The notes under the pieces: model-generated
What the model saw: only the letters and a program-made list of their open reading frames with translations
Database searches by the model: none
What the model was told of the DNA's origin: nothing
Shown: positions 47,595-57,520 of the stretch, piece by piece
How the letters are laid out: each line of letters opens with the position of its first letter
How positions within the stretch are numbered: the stretch's first letter is position 1
Source: Maratus speciosus
Taxonomy: Eukaryota; Arthropoda; Arachnida; Araneae; Salticidae
Direction of reading: 5' to 3'
DNA: 64,000 nucleotides
NCBI GenBank assembly: GCA_963932465.1
Contig: OZ010792.1
Coordinates: 188,631,556-188,695,555 of the forward strand
Position numbers and translations under genes: made by a program

Positions 47595-49670
47595 TAGGGT
47601 GGGCCGAAAAAAACTTTTTTTTGATTTTCGATGATGGGTAGTGCGGAAAAGTGGCCACTAGTGGCACCAAGTTCACACAAAAAATTTGAGATTTTTAGGA
47701 CAATTCCTATATTTGCCGCTTTTGGCTTGAAGTTTTGCTAAAATGCTGATTTTTGAACTTTTTTAGCAAAAATTTTAAAAATGTTAAATTAAACTTATTT
47801 TAATCGTATTTACTTGAAAAGGCATATTTAATGTTCCAAATGTATAAATATGCTCTGATAATGTATTATTTAATTGCTATGTGTATTTTAAATTAGACGA
47901 TTTTTATAGCCTTTTCGTGTTTAAGTGAGCAAAAGTTGCATGTATTGTTTGAATCTTTCAACAGTTTCTCTCCTTTGTCTTGTTTATGTCCCTAGGTCTT
48001 CCTTATTTTTTTCGATGCTTTAAGGGTCATATATTTGGGTGACGGACAGCAGAATCGCCCAGAAACAGATCTGGAAGGAGAGAAAGGCGTGAGGCGAGAA
48101 CTTAAGCGAACGCAGTGACTCATCGCGATGTTGGAGGAGTGAAGGAGGAAATACAAGTGGGGAGAAAGTGCGATAAGGGATGTTTATTATTTTTCAGTGC
48201 TTGGTTTCCCTGTGACATTTGTTTAGTGTAAAAGTAAAACCTTTTTCTCGTGCAATACATTGCTTTTTGGATCGTTTAACGTGACTTTACTGTGTTTTGT
48301 GCGTTTTATTACGACGAGTTTAGAAATGGCTAGTGCGAAAGTTCACGATCATGTAAAGACATGTGATAGCGTGAAAAGTAGCCATTTTGGGGCACCATGC
48401 AAATTGAAAGATTTGCAATTGCCAACTATTGCTGACATCATGCGCCACTACTATTGGTTGCGAAACGATATAGAAGAAAATCGAGATATTTATCTTCAAC
48501 CAGTGGATGATATTATTAAAATGGCAGGTGAAACAGTTTCCGAAGGCTGGATAAAATCTTCCATACCAGTGGTTTCCGAATGAACAATTAACGGAAAGAT
48601 TAAAAACTATTACAATGAGCAAGTCGATCTGCCAAGATTTTGTACGAAATACGGAAACCTCTCTCTTTGATATTGCAGCTTGTAAGTGTAGAGGCTTGAA
48701 CAATTGTAGCTGCGACATCAGACGTAAAGTTCCACATCGGGAGGTGAACTTCTTGAAGGATCAAAGAACTGTTCGAAAAATGTTTATCGGAAATATTGAT
48801 TTAAAAACAAGCAAAACTCTTGCAAAGAAAATATCGCGGAAAATGAAGAGGGATACAATTTCAACGATTAATAGTAGTTCTGCGACAAAGCCTTCAACGA
48901 GTGGAGTTAGATCCAGATGGAAGACAGTTATATTGTTGGAAGATTCAAGTAGTGGGAGCTTTCCAGCAAGCAGTTCGACTGAATCTGAATTTGAACCAGG
49001 CCCTTCAAAGAAAAACACTCCTAAACGCATATTCCTGTCTCACACAGCGTCCGCCATGTCTCAGGGAAACGGAACACTGAAAATAATAAGCATCCCTTAC
49101 CCCACTTTCTCCTCTCTTGTATTTCTTCCTTCACTCTCCCAACATCGCTTACGTTCGCTTAAGTTCTCGCCTCACCCCCTTCTCTCCTTCCAGATGTGTT
49201 TCTGAGGGATTCTGCTGTCCGTCACTCAAATATATGACCCTTAAAGCATCGAAAAAAAATAAGGAAGACCAAGGGACACAAACAAGACAAAAGAGAGAAA
49301 CCGTTTAAAGATTCAAACAATACATGCAACTTTTGCTCACTTAAACACGAAAAGGCTATAAAAATCGTCTAATTTAAAATACACATAGCAATTAAATAAT
49401 ACATTATCAGAGCTTATTTATACATTTGGAACATTAAATATGCCTTTTCAAGTAAATACGATTAAAATAAGTTTAATTTAACATTTTTAAAATTTTTGCT
49501 AAAAAAGTTCAAAAATCAGCATTTTAGCAAAACTTCAAGCCAAAAGCGGCAAATATAGGTATTGTCCTAAAAATCTCAAATTTTTTGTGGGAACTTGGTG
49601 CCACTAGTGGCCACTTTTCCGCACTACCCATCATCGAAAATCAAAAAAAAGTTTTTTTCGGCCCACCCTA
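47595..49670 (+). mobile_element. Long-TIR DNA transposon, TAGGGTGGGCCG family, copy A
   Basis: Left arm 47595 to about 48195 and right arm about 49081-49670 are inverted copies of each other for roughly 590 bp with few differences. The outermost bases TAGGGTGGGCCG fit the hAT/P-type pattern, and CTATACAG is duplicated perfectly on both sides (47587-47594 and 49671-49678). The middle holds a broken gene. An 8-bp duplication is compatible with hAT, P or Merlin; the superfamily remains open. It lies inside the hAT element 46673-57486. Confidence 0.85.
48326..49068 (+). pseudogene. Cys-rich protein of the TAGGGTGGG family, broken and 3'-deleted
   Basis: The Met at 48326 (MASAKVHDHVKTCDSVKSSH) is preferred to that at 48260 because the extra residues are hydrophobic and unlike the rest. 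The first block ends at 48583 after LPTIADIMRHYYWLRNDIEE. Shifts near 48580 and 48650 lead into the second block, with ACKCRGLNNCSCD, a possible zinc-binding cluster of four Cys, then FLKDQRTVRKMFIGNID and a Ser-rich acidic linker SSTESEFEPGPSKK. It then runs into the right arm, so the part matching 41641-42060 in copy B is missing. I recall similar uncharacterised arthropod proteins but no function; a DNA-binding role of the transposase N-terminus is a guess. Confidence 0.5.
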
Positions 49671-49883
49671 CTATACAGTAACTGATGAGGAACTTTTTTT
49701 TTTTTTGGCAGGACAGGGTGGGCAAATTATATTTTTGATGCAATTTTAGGTCGAACATAGCCAAATATTTTTTCAGAATAAAATAATGCTTTAAAAAACT
49801 AAATTTGCACATAAATAATTTTTTGAAAAGATATAATAGATTTTAATTGTGAAATATACAAGAATTGTACATATAGTGCATAC

Positions 49884-50352
49884 TGTTAGAATGTTATTCC
49901 ATATGGAAGGCATGAATACGAAATTCCTCAATAGGTAAACAATAAAAAAGTTAAGTTTTACCTTTATGTTTTGATGTGTTTCAATAGAAATATATTCTTC
50001 TTAGGATGAACAAAAAAAAACATTTATTAGAAGATTGAATACACTAGAATAATATATATGCTGGTCAAAATACAGATCACACTTCACAATAAAACAAAAC
50101 AGATGAATAAGACTATTTACAAACACAAAGAAATACTTTGAACTATGGTTTGTTGCAGTTATTTAATCATATTATATTCCTTTGGAATATTATTGGATTT
50201 TTTTAATCGAGCAGCATTTTGCTGCCAACTGCTATAAAGGAAGGAGCAACACTGACTGAACTGAGTGTCTGTCACAGTAGATCAAATAAAAAAGATTGTC
50301 TGATGCTGCCATCTGGTGGATGTTCTTGAAAACAAAAGAGCATTTTCTAACA
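49884..50352 (-). repeat. 3' LTR of the Copia element
   Basis: The LTR is 469 bp and has perfect 8-bp terminal inverted words TGTTAGAA/TTCTAACA. On the minus strand it is preceded by the purine tract AACGGGAGAGA next to TGTTAG, the expected polypurine primer site. The left flank CATAC is one half of the target duplication. Confidence 0.9.
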
Positions 50353-52220
50353 TCTCTCCCGTTTTGTGATAGAATCTGACACCAGGTGGATAAGGTTTCT
50401 ACAAAGTTCAAATTTGGCCTTTGGCAGTGGCTTCGTCATTATATCTACTATCATTTCATTTGTTGATAGATATTTGACATCTATAACATTTTTAGTTTTT
50501 AAATCTCGTATGTAATGATACTTTGTATCAATGTGCTTAGTGCGAGATTTAAATTTTTCACTTTCAACCAATTTAATTGTAGATTGGTTATACTCGAAAA
50601 TTCTAATAGGAAAATGTTGTTGTAAGTTGAGGTCGTTACACAATTTTAAGATCCATAGCACCTCTTGAGTTCCTTGTGACAGTGCCACATATTCAGCTTT
50701 TGCTGACAATGTCACACATGTTTGTTTTCGTGAGAACCAAGAAATGCAGCTATTGCCTAAGAAGATTACATTTCCTGAGGTGGATTTTCTGTCTGTAGCA
50801 TCTTGACCCCAGTCTGCATCCGAGTATGCAACTATATTAGGATATTCTTTTGAAGAAATGTAGAGATCAAGGTCTTTCGTTGTTTTTAAGTATCTTATTA
50901 CCCTCTTAACAGCATTCCAGTCCTTTTGTCTTGGACTATTGCATCTTCGACTTAGTATGTGTATAGGAGCGGTAATATCAGGTCTTGTGCATGAGGAAAT
51001 ATATGAAAGACTTCCTATAGCTTGTCTATAATTATCATTTGATGATAAAAGATTTTCTTCTTTATCTAAACTATAATAGTTAGTTTCCATTGGGGTATAA
51101 GTTGGTTTGGCTTCTTCAAGCTGAAAATCCTTAACTAATTGATTTATTTTACTTCTTTGTGAAAGTAAATAACTTCCATCTTCTTTTCTACAAATTTCTA
51201 TACCTAAGAAGTATTTTGCTTCTCCTAGTGATGTTATGGGATAAGATTTCTTTAAGTAATTTATTACTTCATTAACTTCATTTTCATCTTCTGAGCTCAT
51301 CAGCATATCATCTATATACAGTATGAGATAAATTGTCTTCTTTGATTTTTCTTTTATGAACAAACATGGATCAGCTTCACTTTGTTTAAATCCATATGCC
51401 TTTAGAGTATTCTCTATTTCTTCATTCCAGCACTTGGCGGCTTGTTTAAGACCATATATAGCCTTTTTTAATTTATAGACTTTGTCTTTATTTTTTTCAT
51501 CATGAAAGCCTTCTTGTTGATGCATGTATAATTATCTAGTTTACCATGTAGAAAGGCTGTTTTAACATCTACTTGGAATACTCTGGCTTTATGATAAGCT
51601 GCCCAGGTCAGAAAAGCTCTAATTGTTGTATGTTTGACGACAGGAGAGAAGGTTTTATCATAATCAGTGCCTAATTTTTGAGCGAAACCTTTGGCAACTA
51701 ATCGTGCTTTGCATTTTATTTCTTCTCCATTTTCATTACGTTTTGTTTTGTAAACCCATTTACAGCCAATGGCGTGCTTGCCTTTGGGTAAAGTAACAAG
51801 CTCAAACACTTCATTTTCCTTTAAAGAGTTAAATTCTTCCTTCATAGCTTGAAACCATTTCTGTTGATCTTTTACTGGTAATTGTAAAACATCTTTAAAA
51901 GTTTCAGGATCTTGATTTCTGGAATAACTGTCTTCAGTTTTATAAGAATATCTTTCTGGTGGAATTCCTTTCGTCTCTCTGTTAGATATTCTTCTCTGGA
52001 AATTATCTTCACTTTCTTCAGTTGCTGGGCTATCTACTGATTTTTCATCCGTATTTATTTCTTCTGCAGTATTTTCTATTTGGATAGCTTCACTATCAAT
52101 TTCAAGATTTTCTTCTGAAAAATTGAAGTGCATTAAATCTGAGATTCGCTCTTCAGGATTTTCTTTAAAGACATTTTCACAGTTCACACTTTCAAAAAAC
52201 TTCACTGTTCTGCTTATCAC
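50347..52220 (-). CDS. Copia reverse transcriptase and RNase H (frameshifted)
   Basis: This copies the element RNA into DNA. The first block (52220-51468) ends a Ser/Glu-rich linker and begins the reverse transcriptase with KWVYKTKRNENGE, RLVAKGFAQ and FSPVVKHTTIRAFL. A shift near 51500 leads to the second block (51525-50347) with AIYGLKQAAKCWNE, the catalytic LILYIDDMLM (YIDD) and YFLGIEI. The C-terminal RNase H starts with the Asp of YSDADWGQD, has the Glu of LSAKAEYVAL and the Asp of RTKHIDTKYH. It overlaps the integrase frame by 29 bp because of an indel in an A run near 52230. The last codons reach into the polypurine tract next to the LTR. Confidence 0.9.
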
Positions 52221-53541
52221 TATTTTTTCTACCGCCTATATAAATTCGGTATCCTTTGCTTCTTAAATCGTAACCAACAAAGACTCCTTCAGTGACTTTT
52301 TCGTCAAATTTTTGTCTCTTCTGTTTATGAACATATACATATGCTTTGCATCCAAATACTTTAAGGTGACTCAAATTGGCCTTATGCCCATTCCACAGTT
52401 CATATGGTGTCTTTTCAGTTGATTTTGTGGGTAATCTATTTTGTAAGTAGGCTGCTGTAGCTATGGCTTCTGCCCAGAATGTTTTTGGCAGTTTAGCATT
52501 TATAAGCATGGCTTTACTCATTTCAATAAGCGAGCGATTCTTTCTTTCTGCGACTCCATTTTGGGACGGTGAATATGGCGTCGTTGTTTCATGATTTATT
52601 CCTAAGTTTTTAAGGTAGTCTTTGACAGATTCGTTGCAATATTCTGTTCCATTGTCACTACGCAAGGATTTAATCTTCAATCTAAATTTATTTGTTGTTG
52701 ATGCAACATACTCTTTTAATTTATCAAATACTTCATCTTTAGAAGAAATAAAATATACTTGTGTATAACGAGAGTAATCATCAATAAATGTAACAAAATA
52801 TCTTTTTGATCCCATACTTTTTGTTTCTGCAGGACCGCATACGTCGCTGTATATCAAATCAAGTGGTTTTTTACTTCTGTATTGCGTTTCTTTTGGAAAT
52901 GATTTTTCTGTTAACTTAGCTTTTATGCAACTTGAACATTCAGTATTATGAGAACAATTATTCACAGTAATACCTAAAGCTAAATCATCCTTTTGAATTT
53001 TCTTGATGGATTCCAAATTTCTATGGCCCAGCCTTTGGTGCCATTTTAGAATGCAGTTAACATTAGAACAAACGGGTAATATTTCTGAAGCACTATATAC
53101 CTTTTCATTTGTAGGTATTATTTTTAATCTGTATAACCCCTCATCAGCTTTTGCATCTGCAACCAAGATGTTGCCCTTTTTAATTAAACATATATCATCT
53201 TTAAATGCCACAACAAAACCTTTCTCAGTACAAGACTGGAAAGATAATAAATTACTATCCAACTCGGGAACATAAAGCACATGATCTAATGTAACTCTAT
53301 TTGTTTGACCATTAAGTGTTTCAATATTAAAAGTACATTTACCCTTTCCCTTTGCAGTTAATTTAGTTCCATTAGCAATTGTAATTGTATCTTTATTCGA
53401 ATTCTTTAATTCTGAGAACAGTTCCAAAGAATTAGCTAAATGAACAGACGCACCTGAATCAATAACAAAAGACAAATTTTTGTTTTTATTTCCATTTTGT
53501 TGAGATTTCATAACAAAACTCGAAGAATTTGATTCTTCCAT
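52192..53541 (-). CDS. Copia protease and integrase
   Basis: The 449-residue frame starts with the aspartic protease: FVIDSGASVHLANS carries the catalytic Asp-Ser-Gly. The GAG-pre-integrase region WHQRLGHRNLESI and CSSCIKAKLTEKSF form the His-Cys zinc site of integrase. The core follows with the Asp of IYSDVCGPA, the Asp of SLRSDNGTEY and the Glu of QNGVAERKNR, a complete DDE triad, then LPTKSTEKTPYELWNG. The first Met is probably not the natural start; the frame should be joined to gag upstream, where a stop at about 53643 now intervenes. It ends by a frameshift into the reverse transcriptase block. Confidence 0.9.
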   Translation of the reverse strand: MEESNSSSFVMKSQQNGNKNKNLSFVIDSGASVHLANSLELFSELKNSNKDTITIANGTKLTAKGKGKCTFNIETLNGQTNRVTLDHVLYVPELDSNLLSFQSCTEKGFVVAFKDDICLIKKGNILVADAKADEGLYRLKIIPTNEKVYSASEILPVCSNVNCILKWHQRLGHRNLESIKKIQKDDLALGITVNNCSHNTECSSCIKAKLTEKSFPKETQYRSKKPLDLIYSDVCGPAETKSMGSKRYFVTFIDDYSRYTQVYFISSKDEVFDKLKEYVASTTNKFRLKIKSLRSDNGTEYCNESVKDYLKNLGINHETTTPYSPSQNGVAERKNRSLIEMSKAMLINAKLPKTFWAEAIATAAYLQNRLPTKSTEKTPYELWNGHKANLSHLKVFGCKAYVYVHKQKRQKFDEKVTEGVFVGYDLRSKGYRIYIGGRKNSDKQNSEVF

Positions 53542-53544
53542 TAA

Positions 53545-54375
53545 TTCATGATAGTTTTGAGAATCTAATAGATTTTCATTTTGACTAGCAGTAGAGGCAG
53601 AGAAATTGTTTGGTTTTTTAAACTGTTGACGTGATCTATCTTAGGTGAAATTTGGTTTTGTTTTGTTAGTATTATTACCCTTTAAGTGAAAACAATCTTC
53701 ACGGTTGTGATTATTCTTTTTGCAATGAGAACAAAATTTTTGCTTATTCAAATGCTTTGGTTTATCCCTATTACCCTTTAAAGCAACAGATTCAAATTTT
53801 GTTGAAATTTGTTTAGTTTCAACTCTTCAAAACAAATTAATTGATGAGTATCTTAGAACATATTTTAATGATAAATCTGTTTCATATTTACTTTCAATAG
53901 CAGTTATAAAGGTACTATAAGAATTTGGTAAGGAACAGAGCAAAATAGCTATTAAATTATCATCTTGTATTACTTCACCTATACTTCTTAATTTTTCTGC
54001 TAATTCTAAGACAGAATTAATATGATCCTGCATTTTAATACTTTCATTATATTTAATGGAATACAGCTTCCTAAGAAGATAAAGTTTATTTGTTAAATTT
54101 ACTCTTTCATGAACAGATTTCAATTGATCATATGTTTCTTTAGCACTTTTAGCATGTATGACATGAACAATTTGTGAATCTGAGATATTTAAACAAATTA
54201 ATGCCCTAGCATTTCTATCATTTTTTACCCAATTATCATCATTTTCCTTTTTAGGTTCAAATACAACATCATACAGACCTTCTTTGATTAACAATTGCTC
54301 TATTTTAAACTTCCAAACTGAATAGTTGTCATCAGTTAATTTATCAACATAATGAGATTCTTTAATACTAGACAT
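53545..54375 (-). CDS. Copia Gag with CCHC zinc knuckle (broken)
   Basis: Gag would form the virus-like particle that packages the RNA. The intact part (54375-53827, 182 residues) starts MSSIKESHYVDKLTDDNYSV and has the Copia-type capsid pattern (YSVWKFKIEQLL, ALICLNIS, KSAKETYDQL, LLCSLPNSYSTF). A frameshift near 53830 separates it from the nucleocapsid part, which has CSHCKKNNHNREDC (C-x2-C-x4-H-x4-C) near 53720. A further TAA near 53643 interrupts the path to the protease. The start Met lies about 450 bp inside the 5' LTR, a normal leader length. Confidence 0.85.
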
Positions 54376-54825
54376 TATGATATAATAATATTTGCTTATT
54401 TCACAGAAAATAAAACTTTTTCTCTTATTAATACATCAAAACAACAATTATAAACTCAAATATAATGCTAATGATGAAATAAGAACAAAATAAAATTCCT
54501 GAGAACAATTTTTGAAGTTACTTTTGATTTCAGAAAAACTGTTCTTAAATGTTCAATTCTTTGTTTAAAACATAAATTTACATTTGCAACTTGTATAATA
54601 AAATTTCAATAAGAAATTGGCAAAATAATTTCTTTTCTTATCAATACACAATACTTTTGATTTCAAAATAAGAACAATTCTTTGAATTTTCTTTTATATC
54701 CTTCACTTAAGAAAAATACCAACAACATTCAGAAAATAATTATTTCTTTGAATTTAATTATATTATATTTTCTTCTTTTATATTACTATATTTAAAATTG
54801 AGATAACTTCAGTCTCATAATCGAC
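54376..54825 (-). other. Copia leader between LTR and gag
   Basis: This 450-bp A/T-rich segment should contain the primer-binding site next to the LTR. The first bases after the LTR on the minus strand read GTCGATTATGAGACTGAAG; I could not match them to a tRNA end with confidence. No gene lies here. Confidence 0.6.
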
Positions 54826-57362
54826 TGTTAGAATGTTATTCCATATGGAAGGCATGAATACGAAATTCCTCAATAGGTAAACAATAAAAAAGTTAAAAGT
54901 TTTACCTTTATGTTTTGATGTGTTTCAATAGAAATATATTCTTCTTAGGATGAACAAAAAAAACATTTATTAGAAGATTGAATACACTAGAATAATATAG
55001 GGTGAACTTCCAGTAATTGACCACATGCGAGTAATTGACCAAAAACACATTTATGTGTTTAAAACAAGAATCAATGTGTTGATAAAGTATTTTTGAATGC
55101 TGAATAAAAATATTTAACATACAATGAATTGCATAGGAAAAGATTACTTTTGCTATCTATATTCTGATTGAATGTAAAAAATCAAAGAAAATGCACCTTC
55201 TAACAATATCAAAAGTGAATACATTCTGTAATAGTAGTGTTGTTTTGTGAGTTGTTTTATTAATCTTACAGCATCAAGTTTAATTTAGCTCCATTGGTTC
55301 ATCAAATGAGGTGTGTAGTTCATTTTTGTTTGTTTTAAGTTAATCATTATGCATTTAATATTAAATTCATAAGTTAAATAACGTTAAGGGGGGTGGTCAA
55401 CTACTAGATGTGTGAATGTTGAAAGCATTCAGTAATTGACCAAAGTGGTCAACTACTGACTTTTTGCTTGTTTGCATCCATTCCTTTTGATACTTAAAAA
55501 AATACATAGATTTCTATTATGAAAGCAATATTCACCAATTTTTTATTTAAAAAATGAGTTCTTTCAGTAGTTGACCAGGGTGGTTAATAACTAAATATGC
55601 TTGGTCAATTACTGATCAAGCAAACACACATTTGTTATGTCAAGAGGGTCATAACACATTTATATAATAATAATGCAAGAAAAGTGTAATTAAAATGTAA
55701 AGATAACAAAATTAGTATAGTGAGGCTCTAAATATCATTAGGGTTTGTCACACAAATCTTGCTCCAAACATAGTTCGTGGTAGATTTCTATTACAATTGT
55801 TGTGGAAGTATGCTGTTAAAATTGCTATATAAAATGTTTTTTATGCTGATTTTATCCATGACAAAGTTCAACCCTAATTAACTGCAGCTGTATAATAATA
55901 AAACATAACAATACAGAATTTACATTAACATTACACTAAGTTTTGACTGACAAAAATAAAAATATTACTTTTAATAATCAGTGATTTGTTCAATATATTT
56001 TTTTAAAACTGTAGAAATATATATAGTTTAAATTTAATTTTGAATAATAATTAGTGTTAACTATTTTGCACAATAAGCATCCCATTTATATAAAGCATAA
56101 AGTGCTCAGAATAAATTATTCCTAACAGTAATTTTTTTATTGTACAGTTTGTTTTATTTAATGAATGCATTTCTGGCATTAAATAAATTAGACAAAAGTT
56201 TATATTATAATTAAAATATCTGGTGACAAAAGATTAAAAATTATGTAGAGTGTTGATTGCCAAGTTCTTCAGAAATGTATGCATAACTGTAGCACAAATA
56301 GGACTACAACTAAAAAAAAAACTTTTCACTAAACGAAAATGGCATTTAGAATCTTTAAACATAATTTAAAATTAATTATAAATAACATGACAGATTTTGT
56401 CACCCCACAAAAATATAAAGCAATAGGGAAAATCTTAAATATATTTTATGCATATATCAATTTTATAAATAGAGATTAATGATTATGTATCTCGGGCCAT
56501 AGGTAAAAGATTACTGGGCCATATGTGGCCTGCAGGTTGAGCATGGCCGCTTTAAAGCATATTTTGCTACTACTGCAATTTAAAAATCCTTGGCTTTATG
56601 ATTTAAATTCTTTTTCTAAAAAAATTCTCAGAAATTTCAAATTCGTCAGAGTTTTTTTTTTTTCCAGAAATTTGAAATTTTCCCGATTTTTTCTGGCTGT
56701 CCAGGAGGCTAGACATCCAGTTTCTGTAGAAAAAAACTTGGCAAACTTCCCCATTTTTTCATACGATTAATTTTAAGAAGGTTTATCAGTTCAACTTCAG
56801 AGTGGTCAATTACTGACACGGTGATGGTTATTTTCTAACATTAAGTGGTCAATTACTGGCAAAATCTCCCTTGACAACTATTACATTAAATAAAATAAAA
56901 TTGCAAAAAAGTAGGCAAAAAATGTTTATTTATTATTGATCCTTATAAGTGATTGTTGCTTAAAAAAAAAAAAGTTTCAAGAAATATCTCCTTAAATTTA
57001 GCACAGAAAAAAAAAAAATGCGAAGAAACTTTCACTAAATGGTCAATTACTGGGTAGTTCACCCTATATGCTGGTCAAAATACGGATCACACTTCACAAT
57101 AAAACAAAACAGATGAATAAGACTATTTACAAACACAAAGAAATACTTTGAACTATGGTTTGTTGCAGTTATTTAATCATATTATATTCCTTTGGAATAT
57201 TATTGGATTTTTTTAATGAAGCAGCATTTTGCTGCCAACTGCTATAAGGGAAGGAGCAACACTGACTGAACTGAGTGTCTGTCACAGTAGATCAAATAAA
57301 AAAGATTGTCTGATGCTGCCATCTGGTGGATGTTCTTGAAAACAAAAGAGCATTTTCTAACA
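54826..57362 (-). repeat. 5' LTR of the Copia element, split by an insertion
   Basis: The two parts are 54826-54999 and 57065-57362. Together they match the 3' LTR, with differences such as GTTAAAAG for GTTAAG, CGGATC for CAGATC and TTTAATGAAG for TTTAATCGAG. The break is at a TATATA word of the LTR and adds only TA, so the inserted element duplicated two bases. Confidence 0.9.
55000..57064. mobile_element. TA-flanked element with repeated GGTCAATTACTG motifs
   Basis: The ends GGGTGAACTTCCAGTAATTG and (reverse complement) GGGTGAACTACCCAGTAATT are inverted repeats. Compared with the intact LTR, only TA is duplicated, as in Tc1/mariner-like elements. The motif TCAGTAATTGACC or its reverse GGTCAATTACTG, sometimes as GGTCAACTACT, recurs about ten times in both orientations, clustered at 55008-55040, 55394-55460, 55565-55620, 56803-56870 and 57041-57053. 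No transposase is seen in the 2-kb body; the frame at 56525-56770 is unrecognised. It is the youngest layer of the nest. Confidence 0.8.
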
Positions 57363-57520
57363 CATACTATATTTTGTTTTTAGACAAAAATGAATTCATT
57401 ATTCGGCAGCCAAATATTTGGCTATAAACTAGGCCGAATAATTGGTATTCGGTTATTCAGCCAAACCATTATTCGTTGCATCACTACTCTGAATAGTGGC
57501 ATCTGCTAATCTACACATGT

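Larger units (their letters stand above)
49884..57362 (-). mobile_element. Copia (Ty1) LTR retrotransposon with both LTRs
   Basis: Both LTRs are present: 49884-50352 (3' LTR on the minus strand) and 54826-54999 plus 57065-57362 (5' LTR, split by a later element). Each begins TGTTAGAATG and ends TTTTCTAACA on the plus strand, and CATAC is duplicated on both sides (49879-49883 and 57363-57367). Gene order on the minus strand is gag, protease, integrase, reverse transcriptase, RNase H, the Copia order. By eye the LTRs differ at about half a dozen sites, so insertion was fairly recent, yet gag and pol carry several shifts. Confidence 0.95.
46673..57486. mobile_element. hAT element (about 1.25 kb net) carrying nested insertions
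   Basis: The left end TAGAGGTGCATGATTATTTG and the right end (reverse complement TAGTGATGCAACGAATAATG) are related inverted repeats, followed by further TTCGGCC/GGCCGAA words. A perfect 8-bp duplication CTCTGAAT flanks it (46665-46672 and 57487-57494). Without the inserted elements only about 46673-47594, 49679-49883 and 57368-57486 remain, which hold no transposase. A further single end of the same family lies at 58507. Confidence 0.75.
46550..57520. mobile_element. Tigger-like repeat that hosts the whole insertion nest
   Basis: At 46574-46664 the words AATGGACACTCCTGAAAAGC and AGACACCTCTATTTAGC match the segment at 59180-59225, which begins with a Tigger-type CAGTAAAACATCC end. After 57494 the sequence AGTGGCATCTGCTAAT continues the same repeat (compare CGAATAGCGGACAG at 59299). 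So the two flanks were once adjacent and were split by the hAT element 46673-57486. Outer limits are approximate. Confidence 0.5.

Noticed and set aside
48320..49030. Minus-strand frames of 132 and 89 codons over the middle of the long-TIR element
   Set aside because: They are opposite to the Cys-rich coding blocks and lack any domain; the plus-strand reading has a recognisable pattern.
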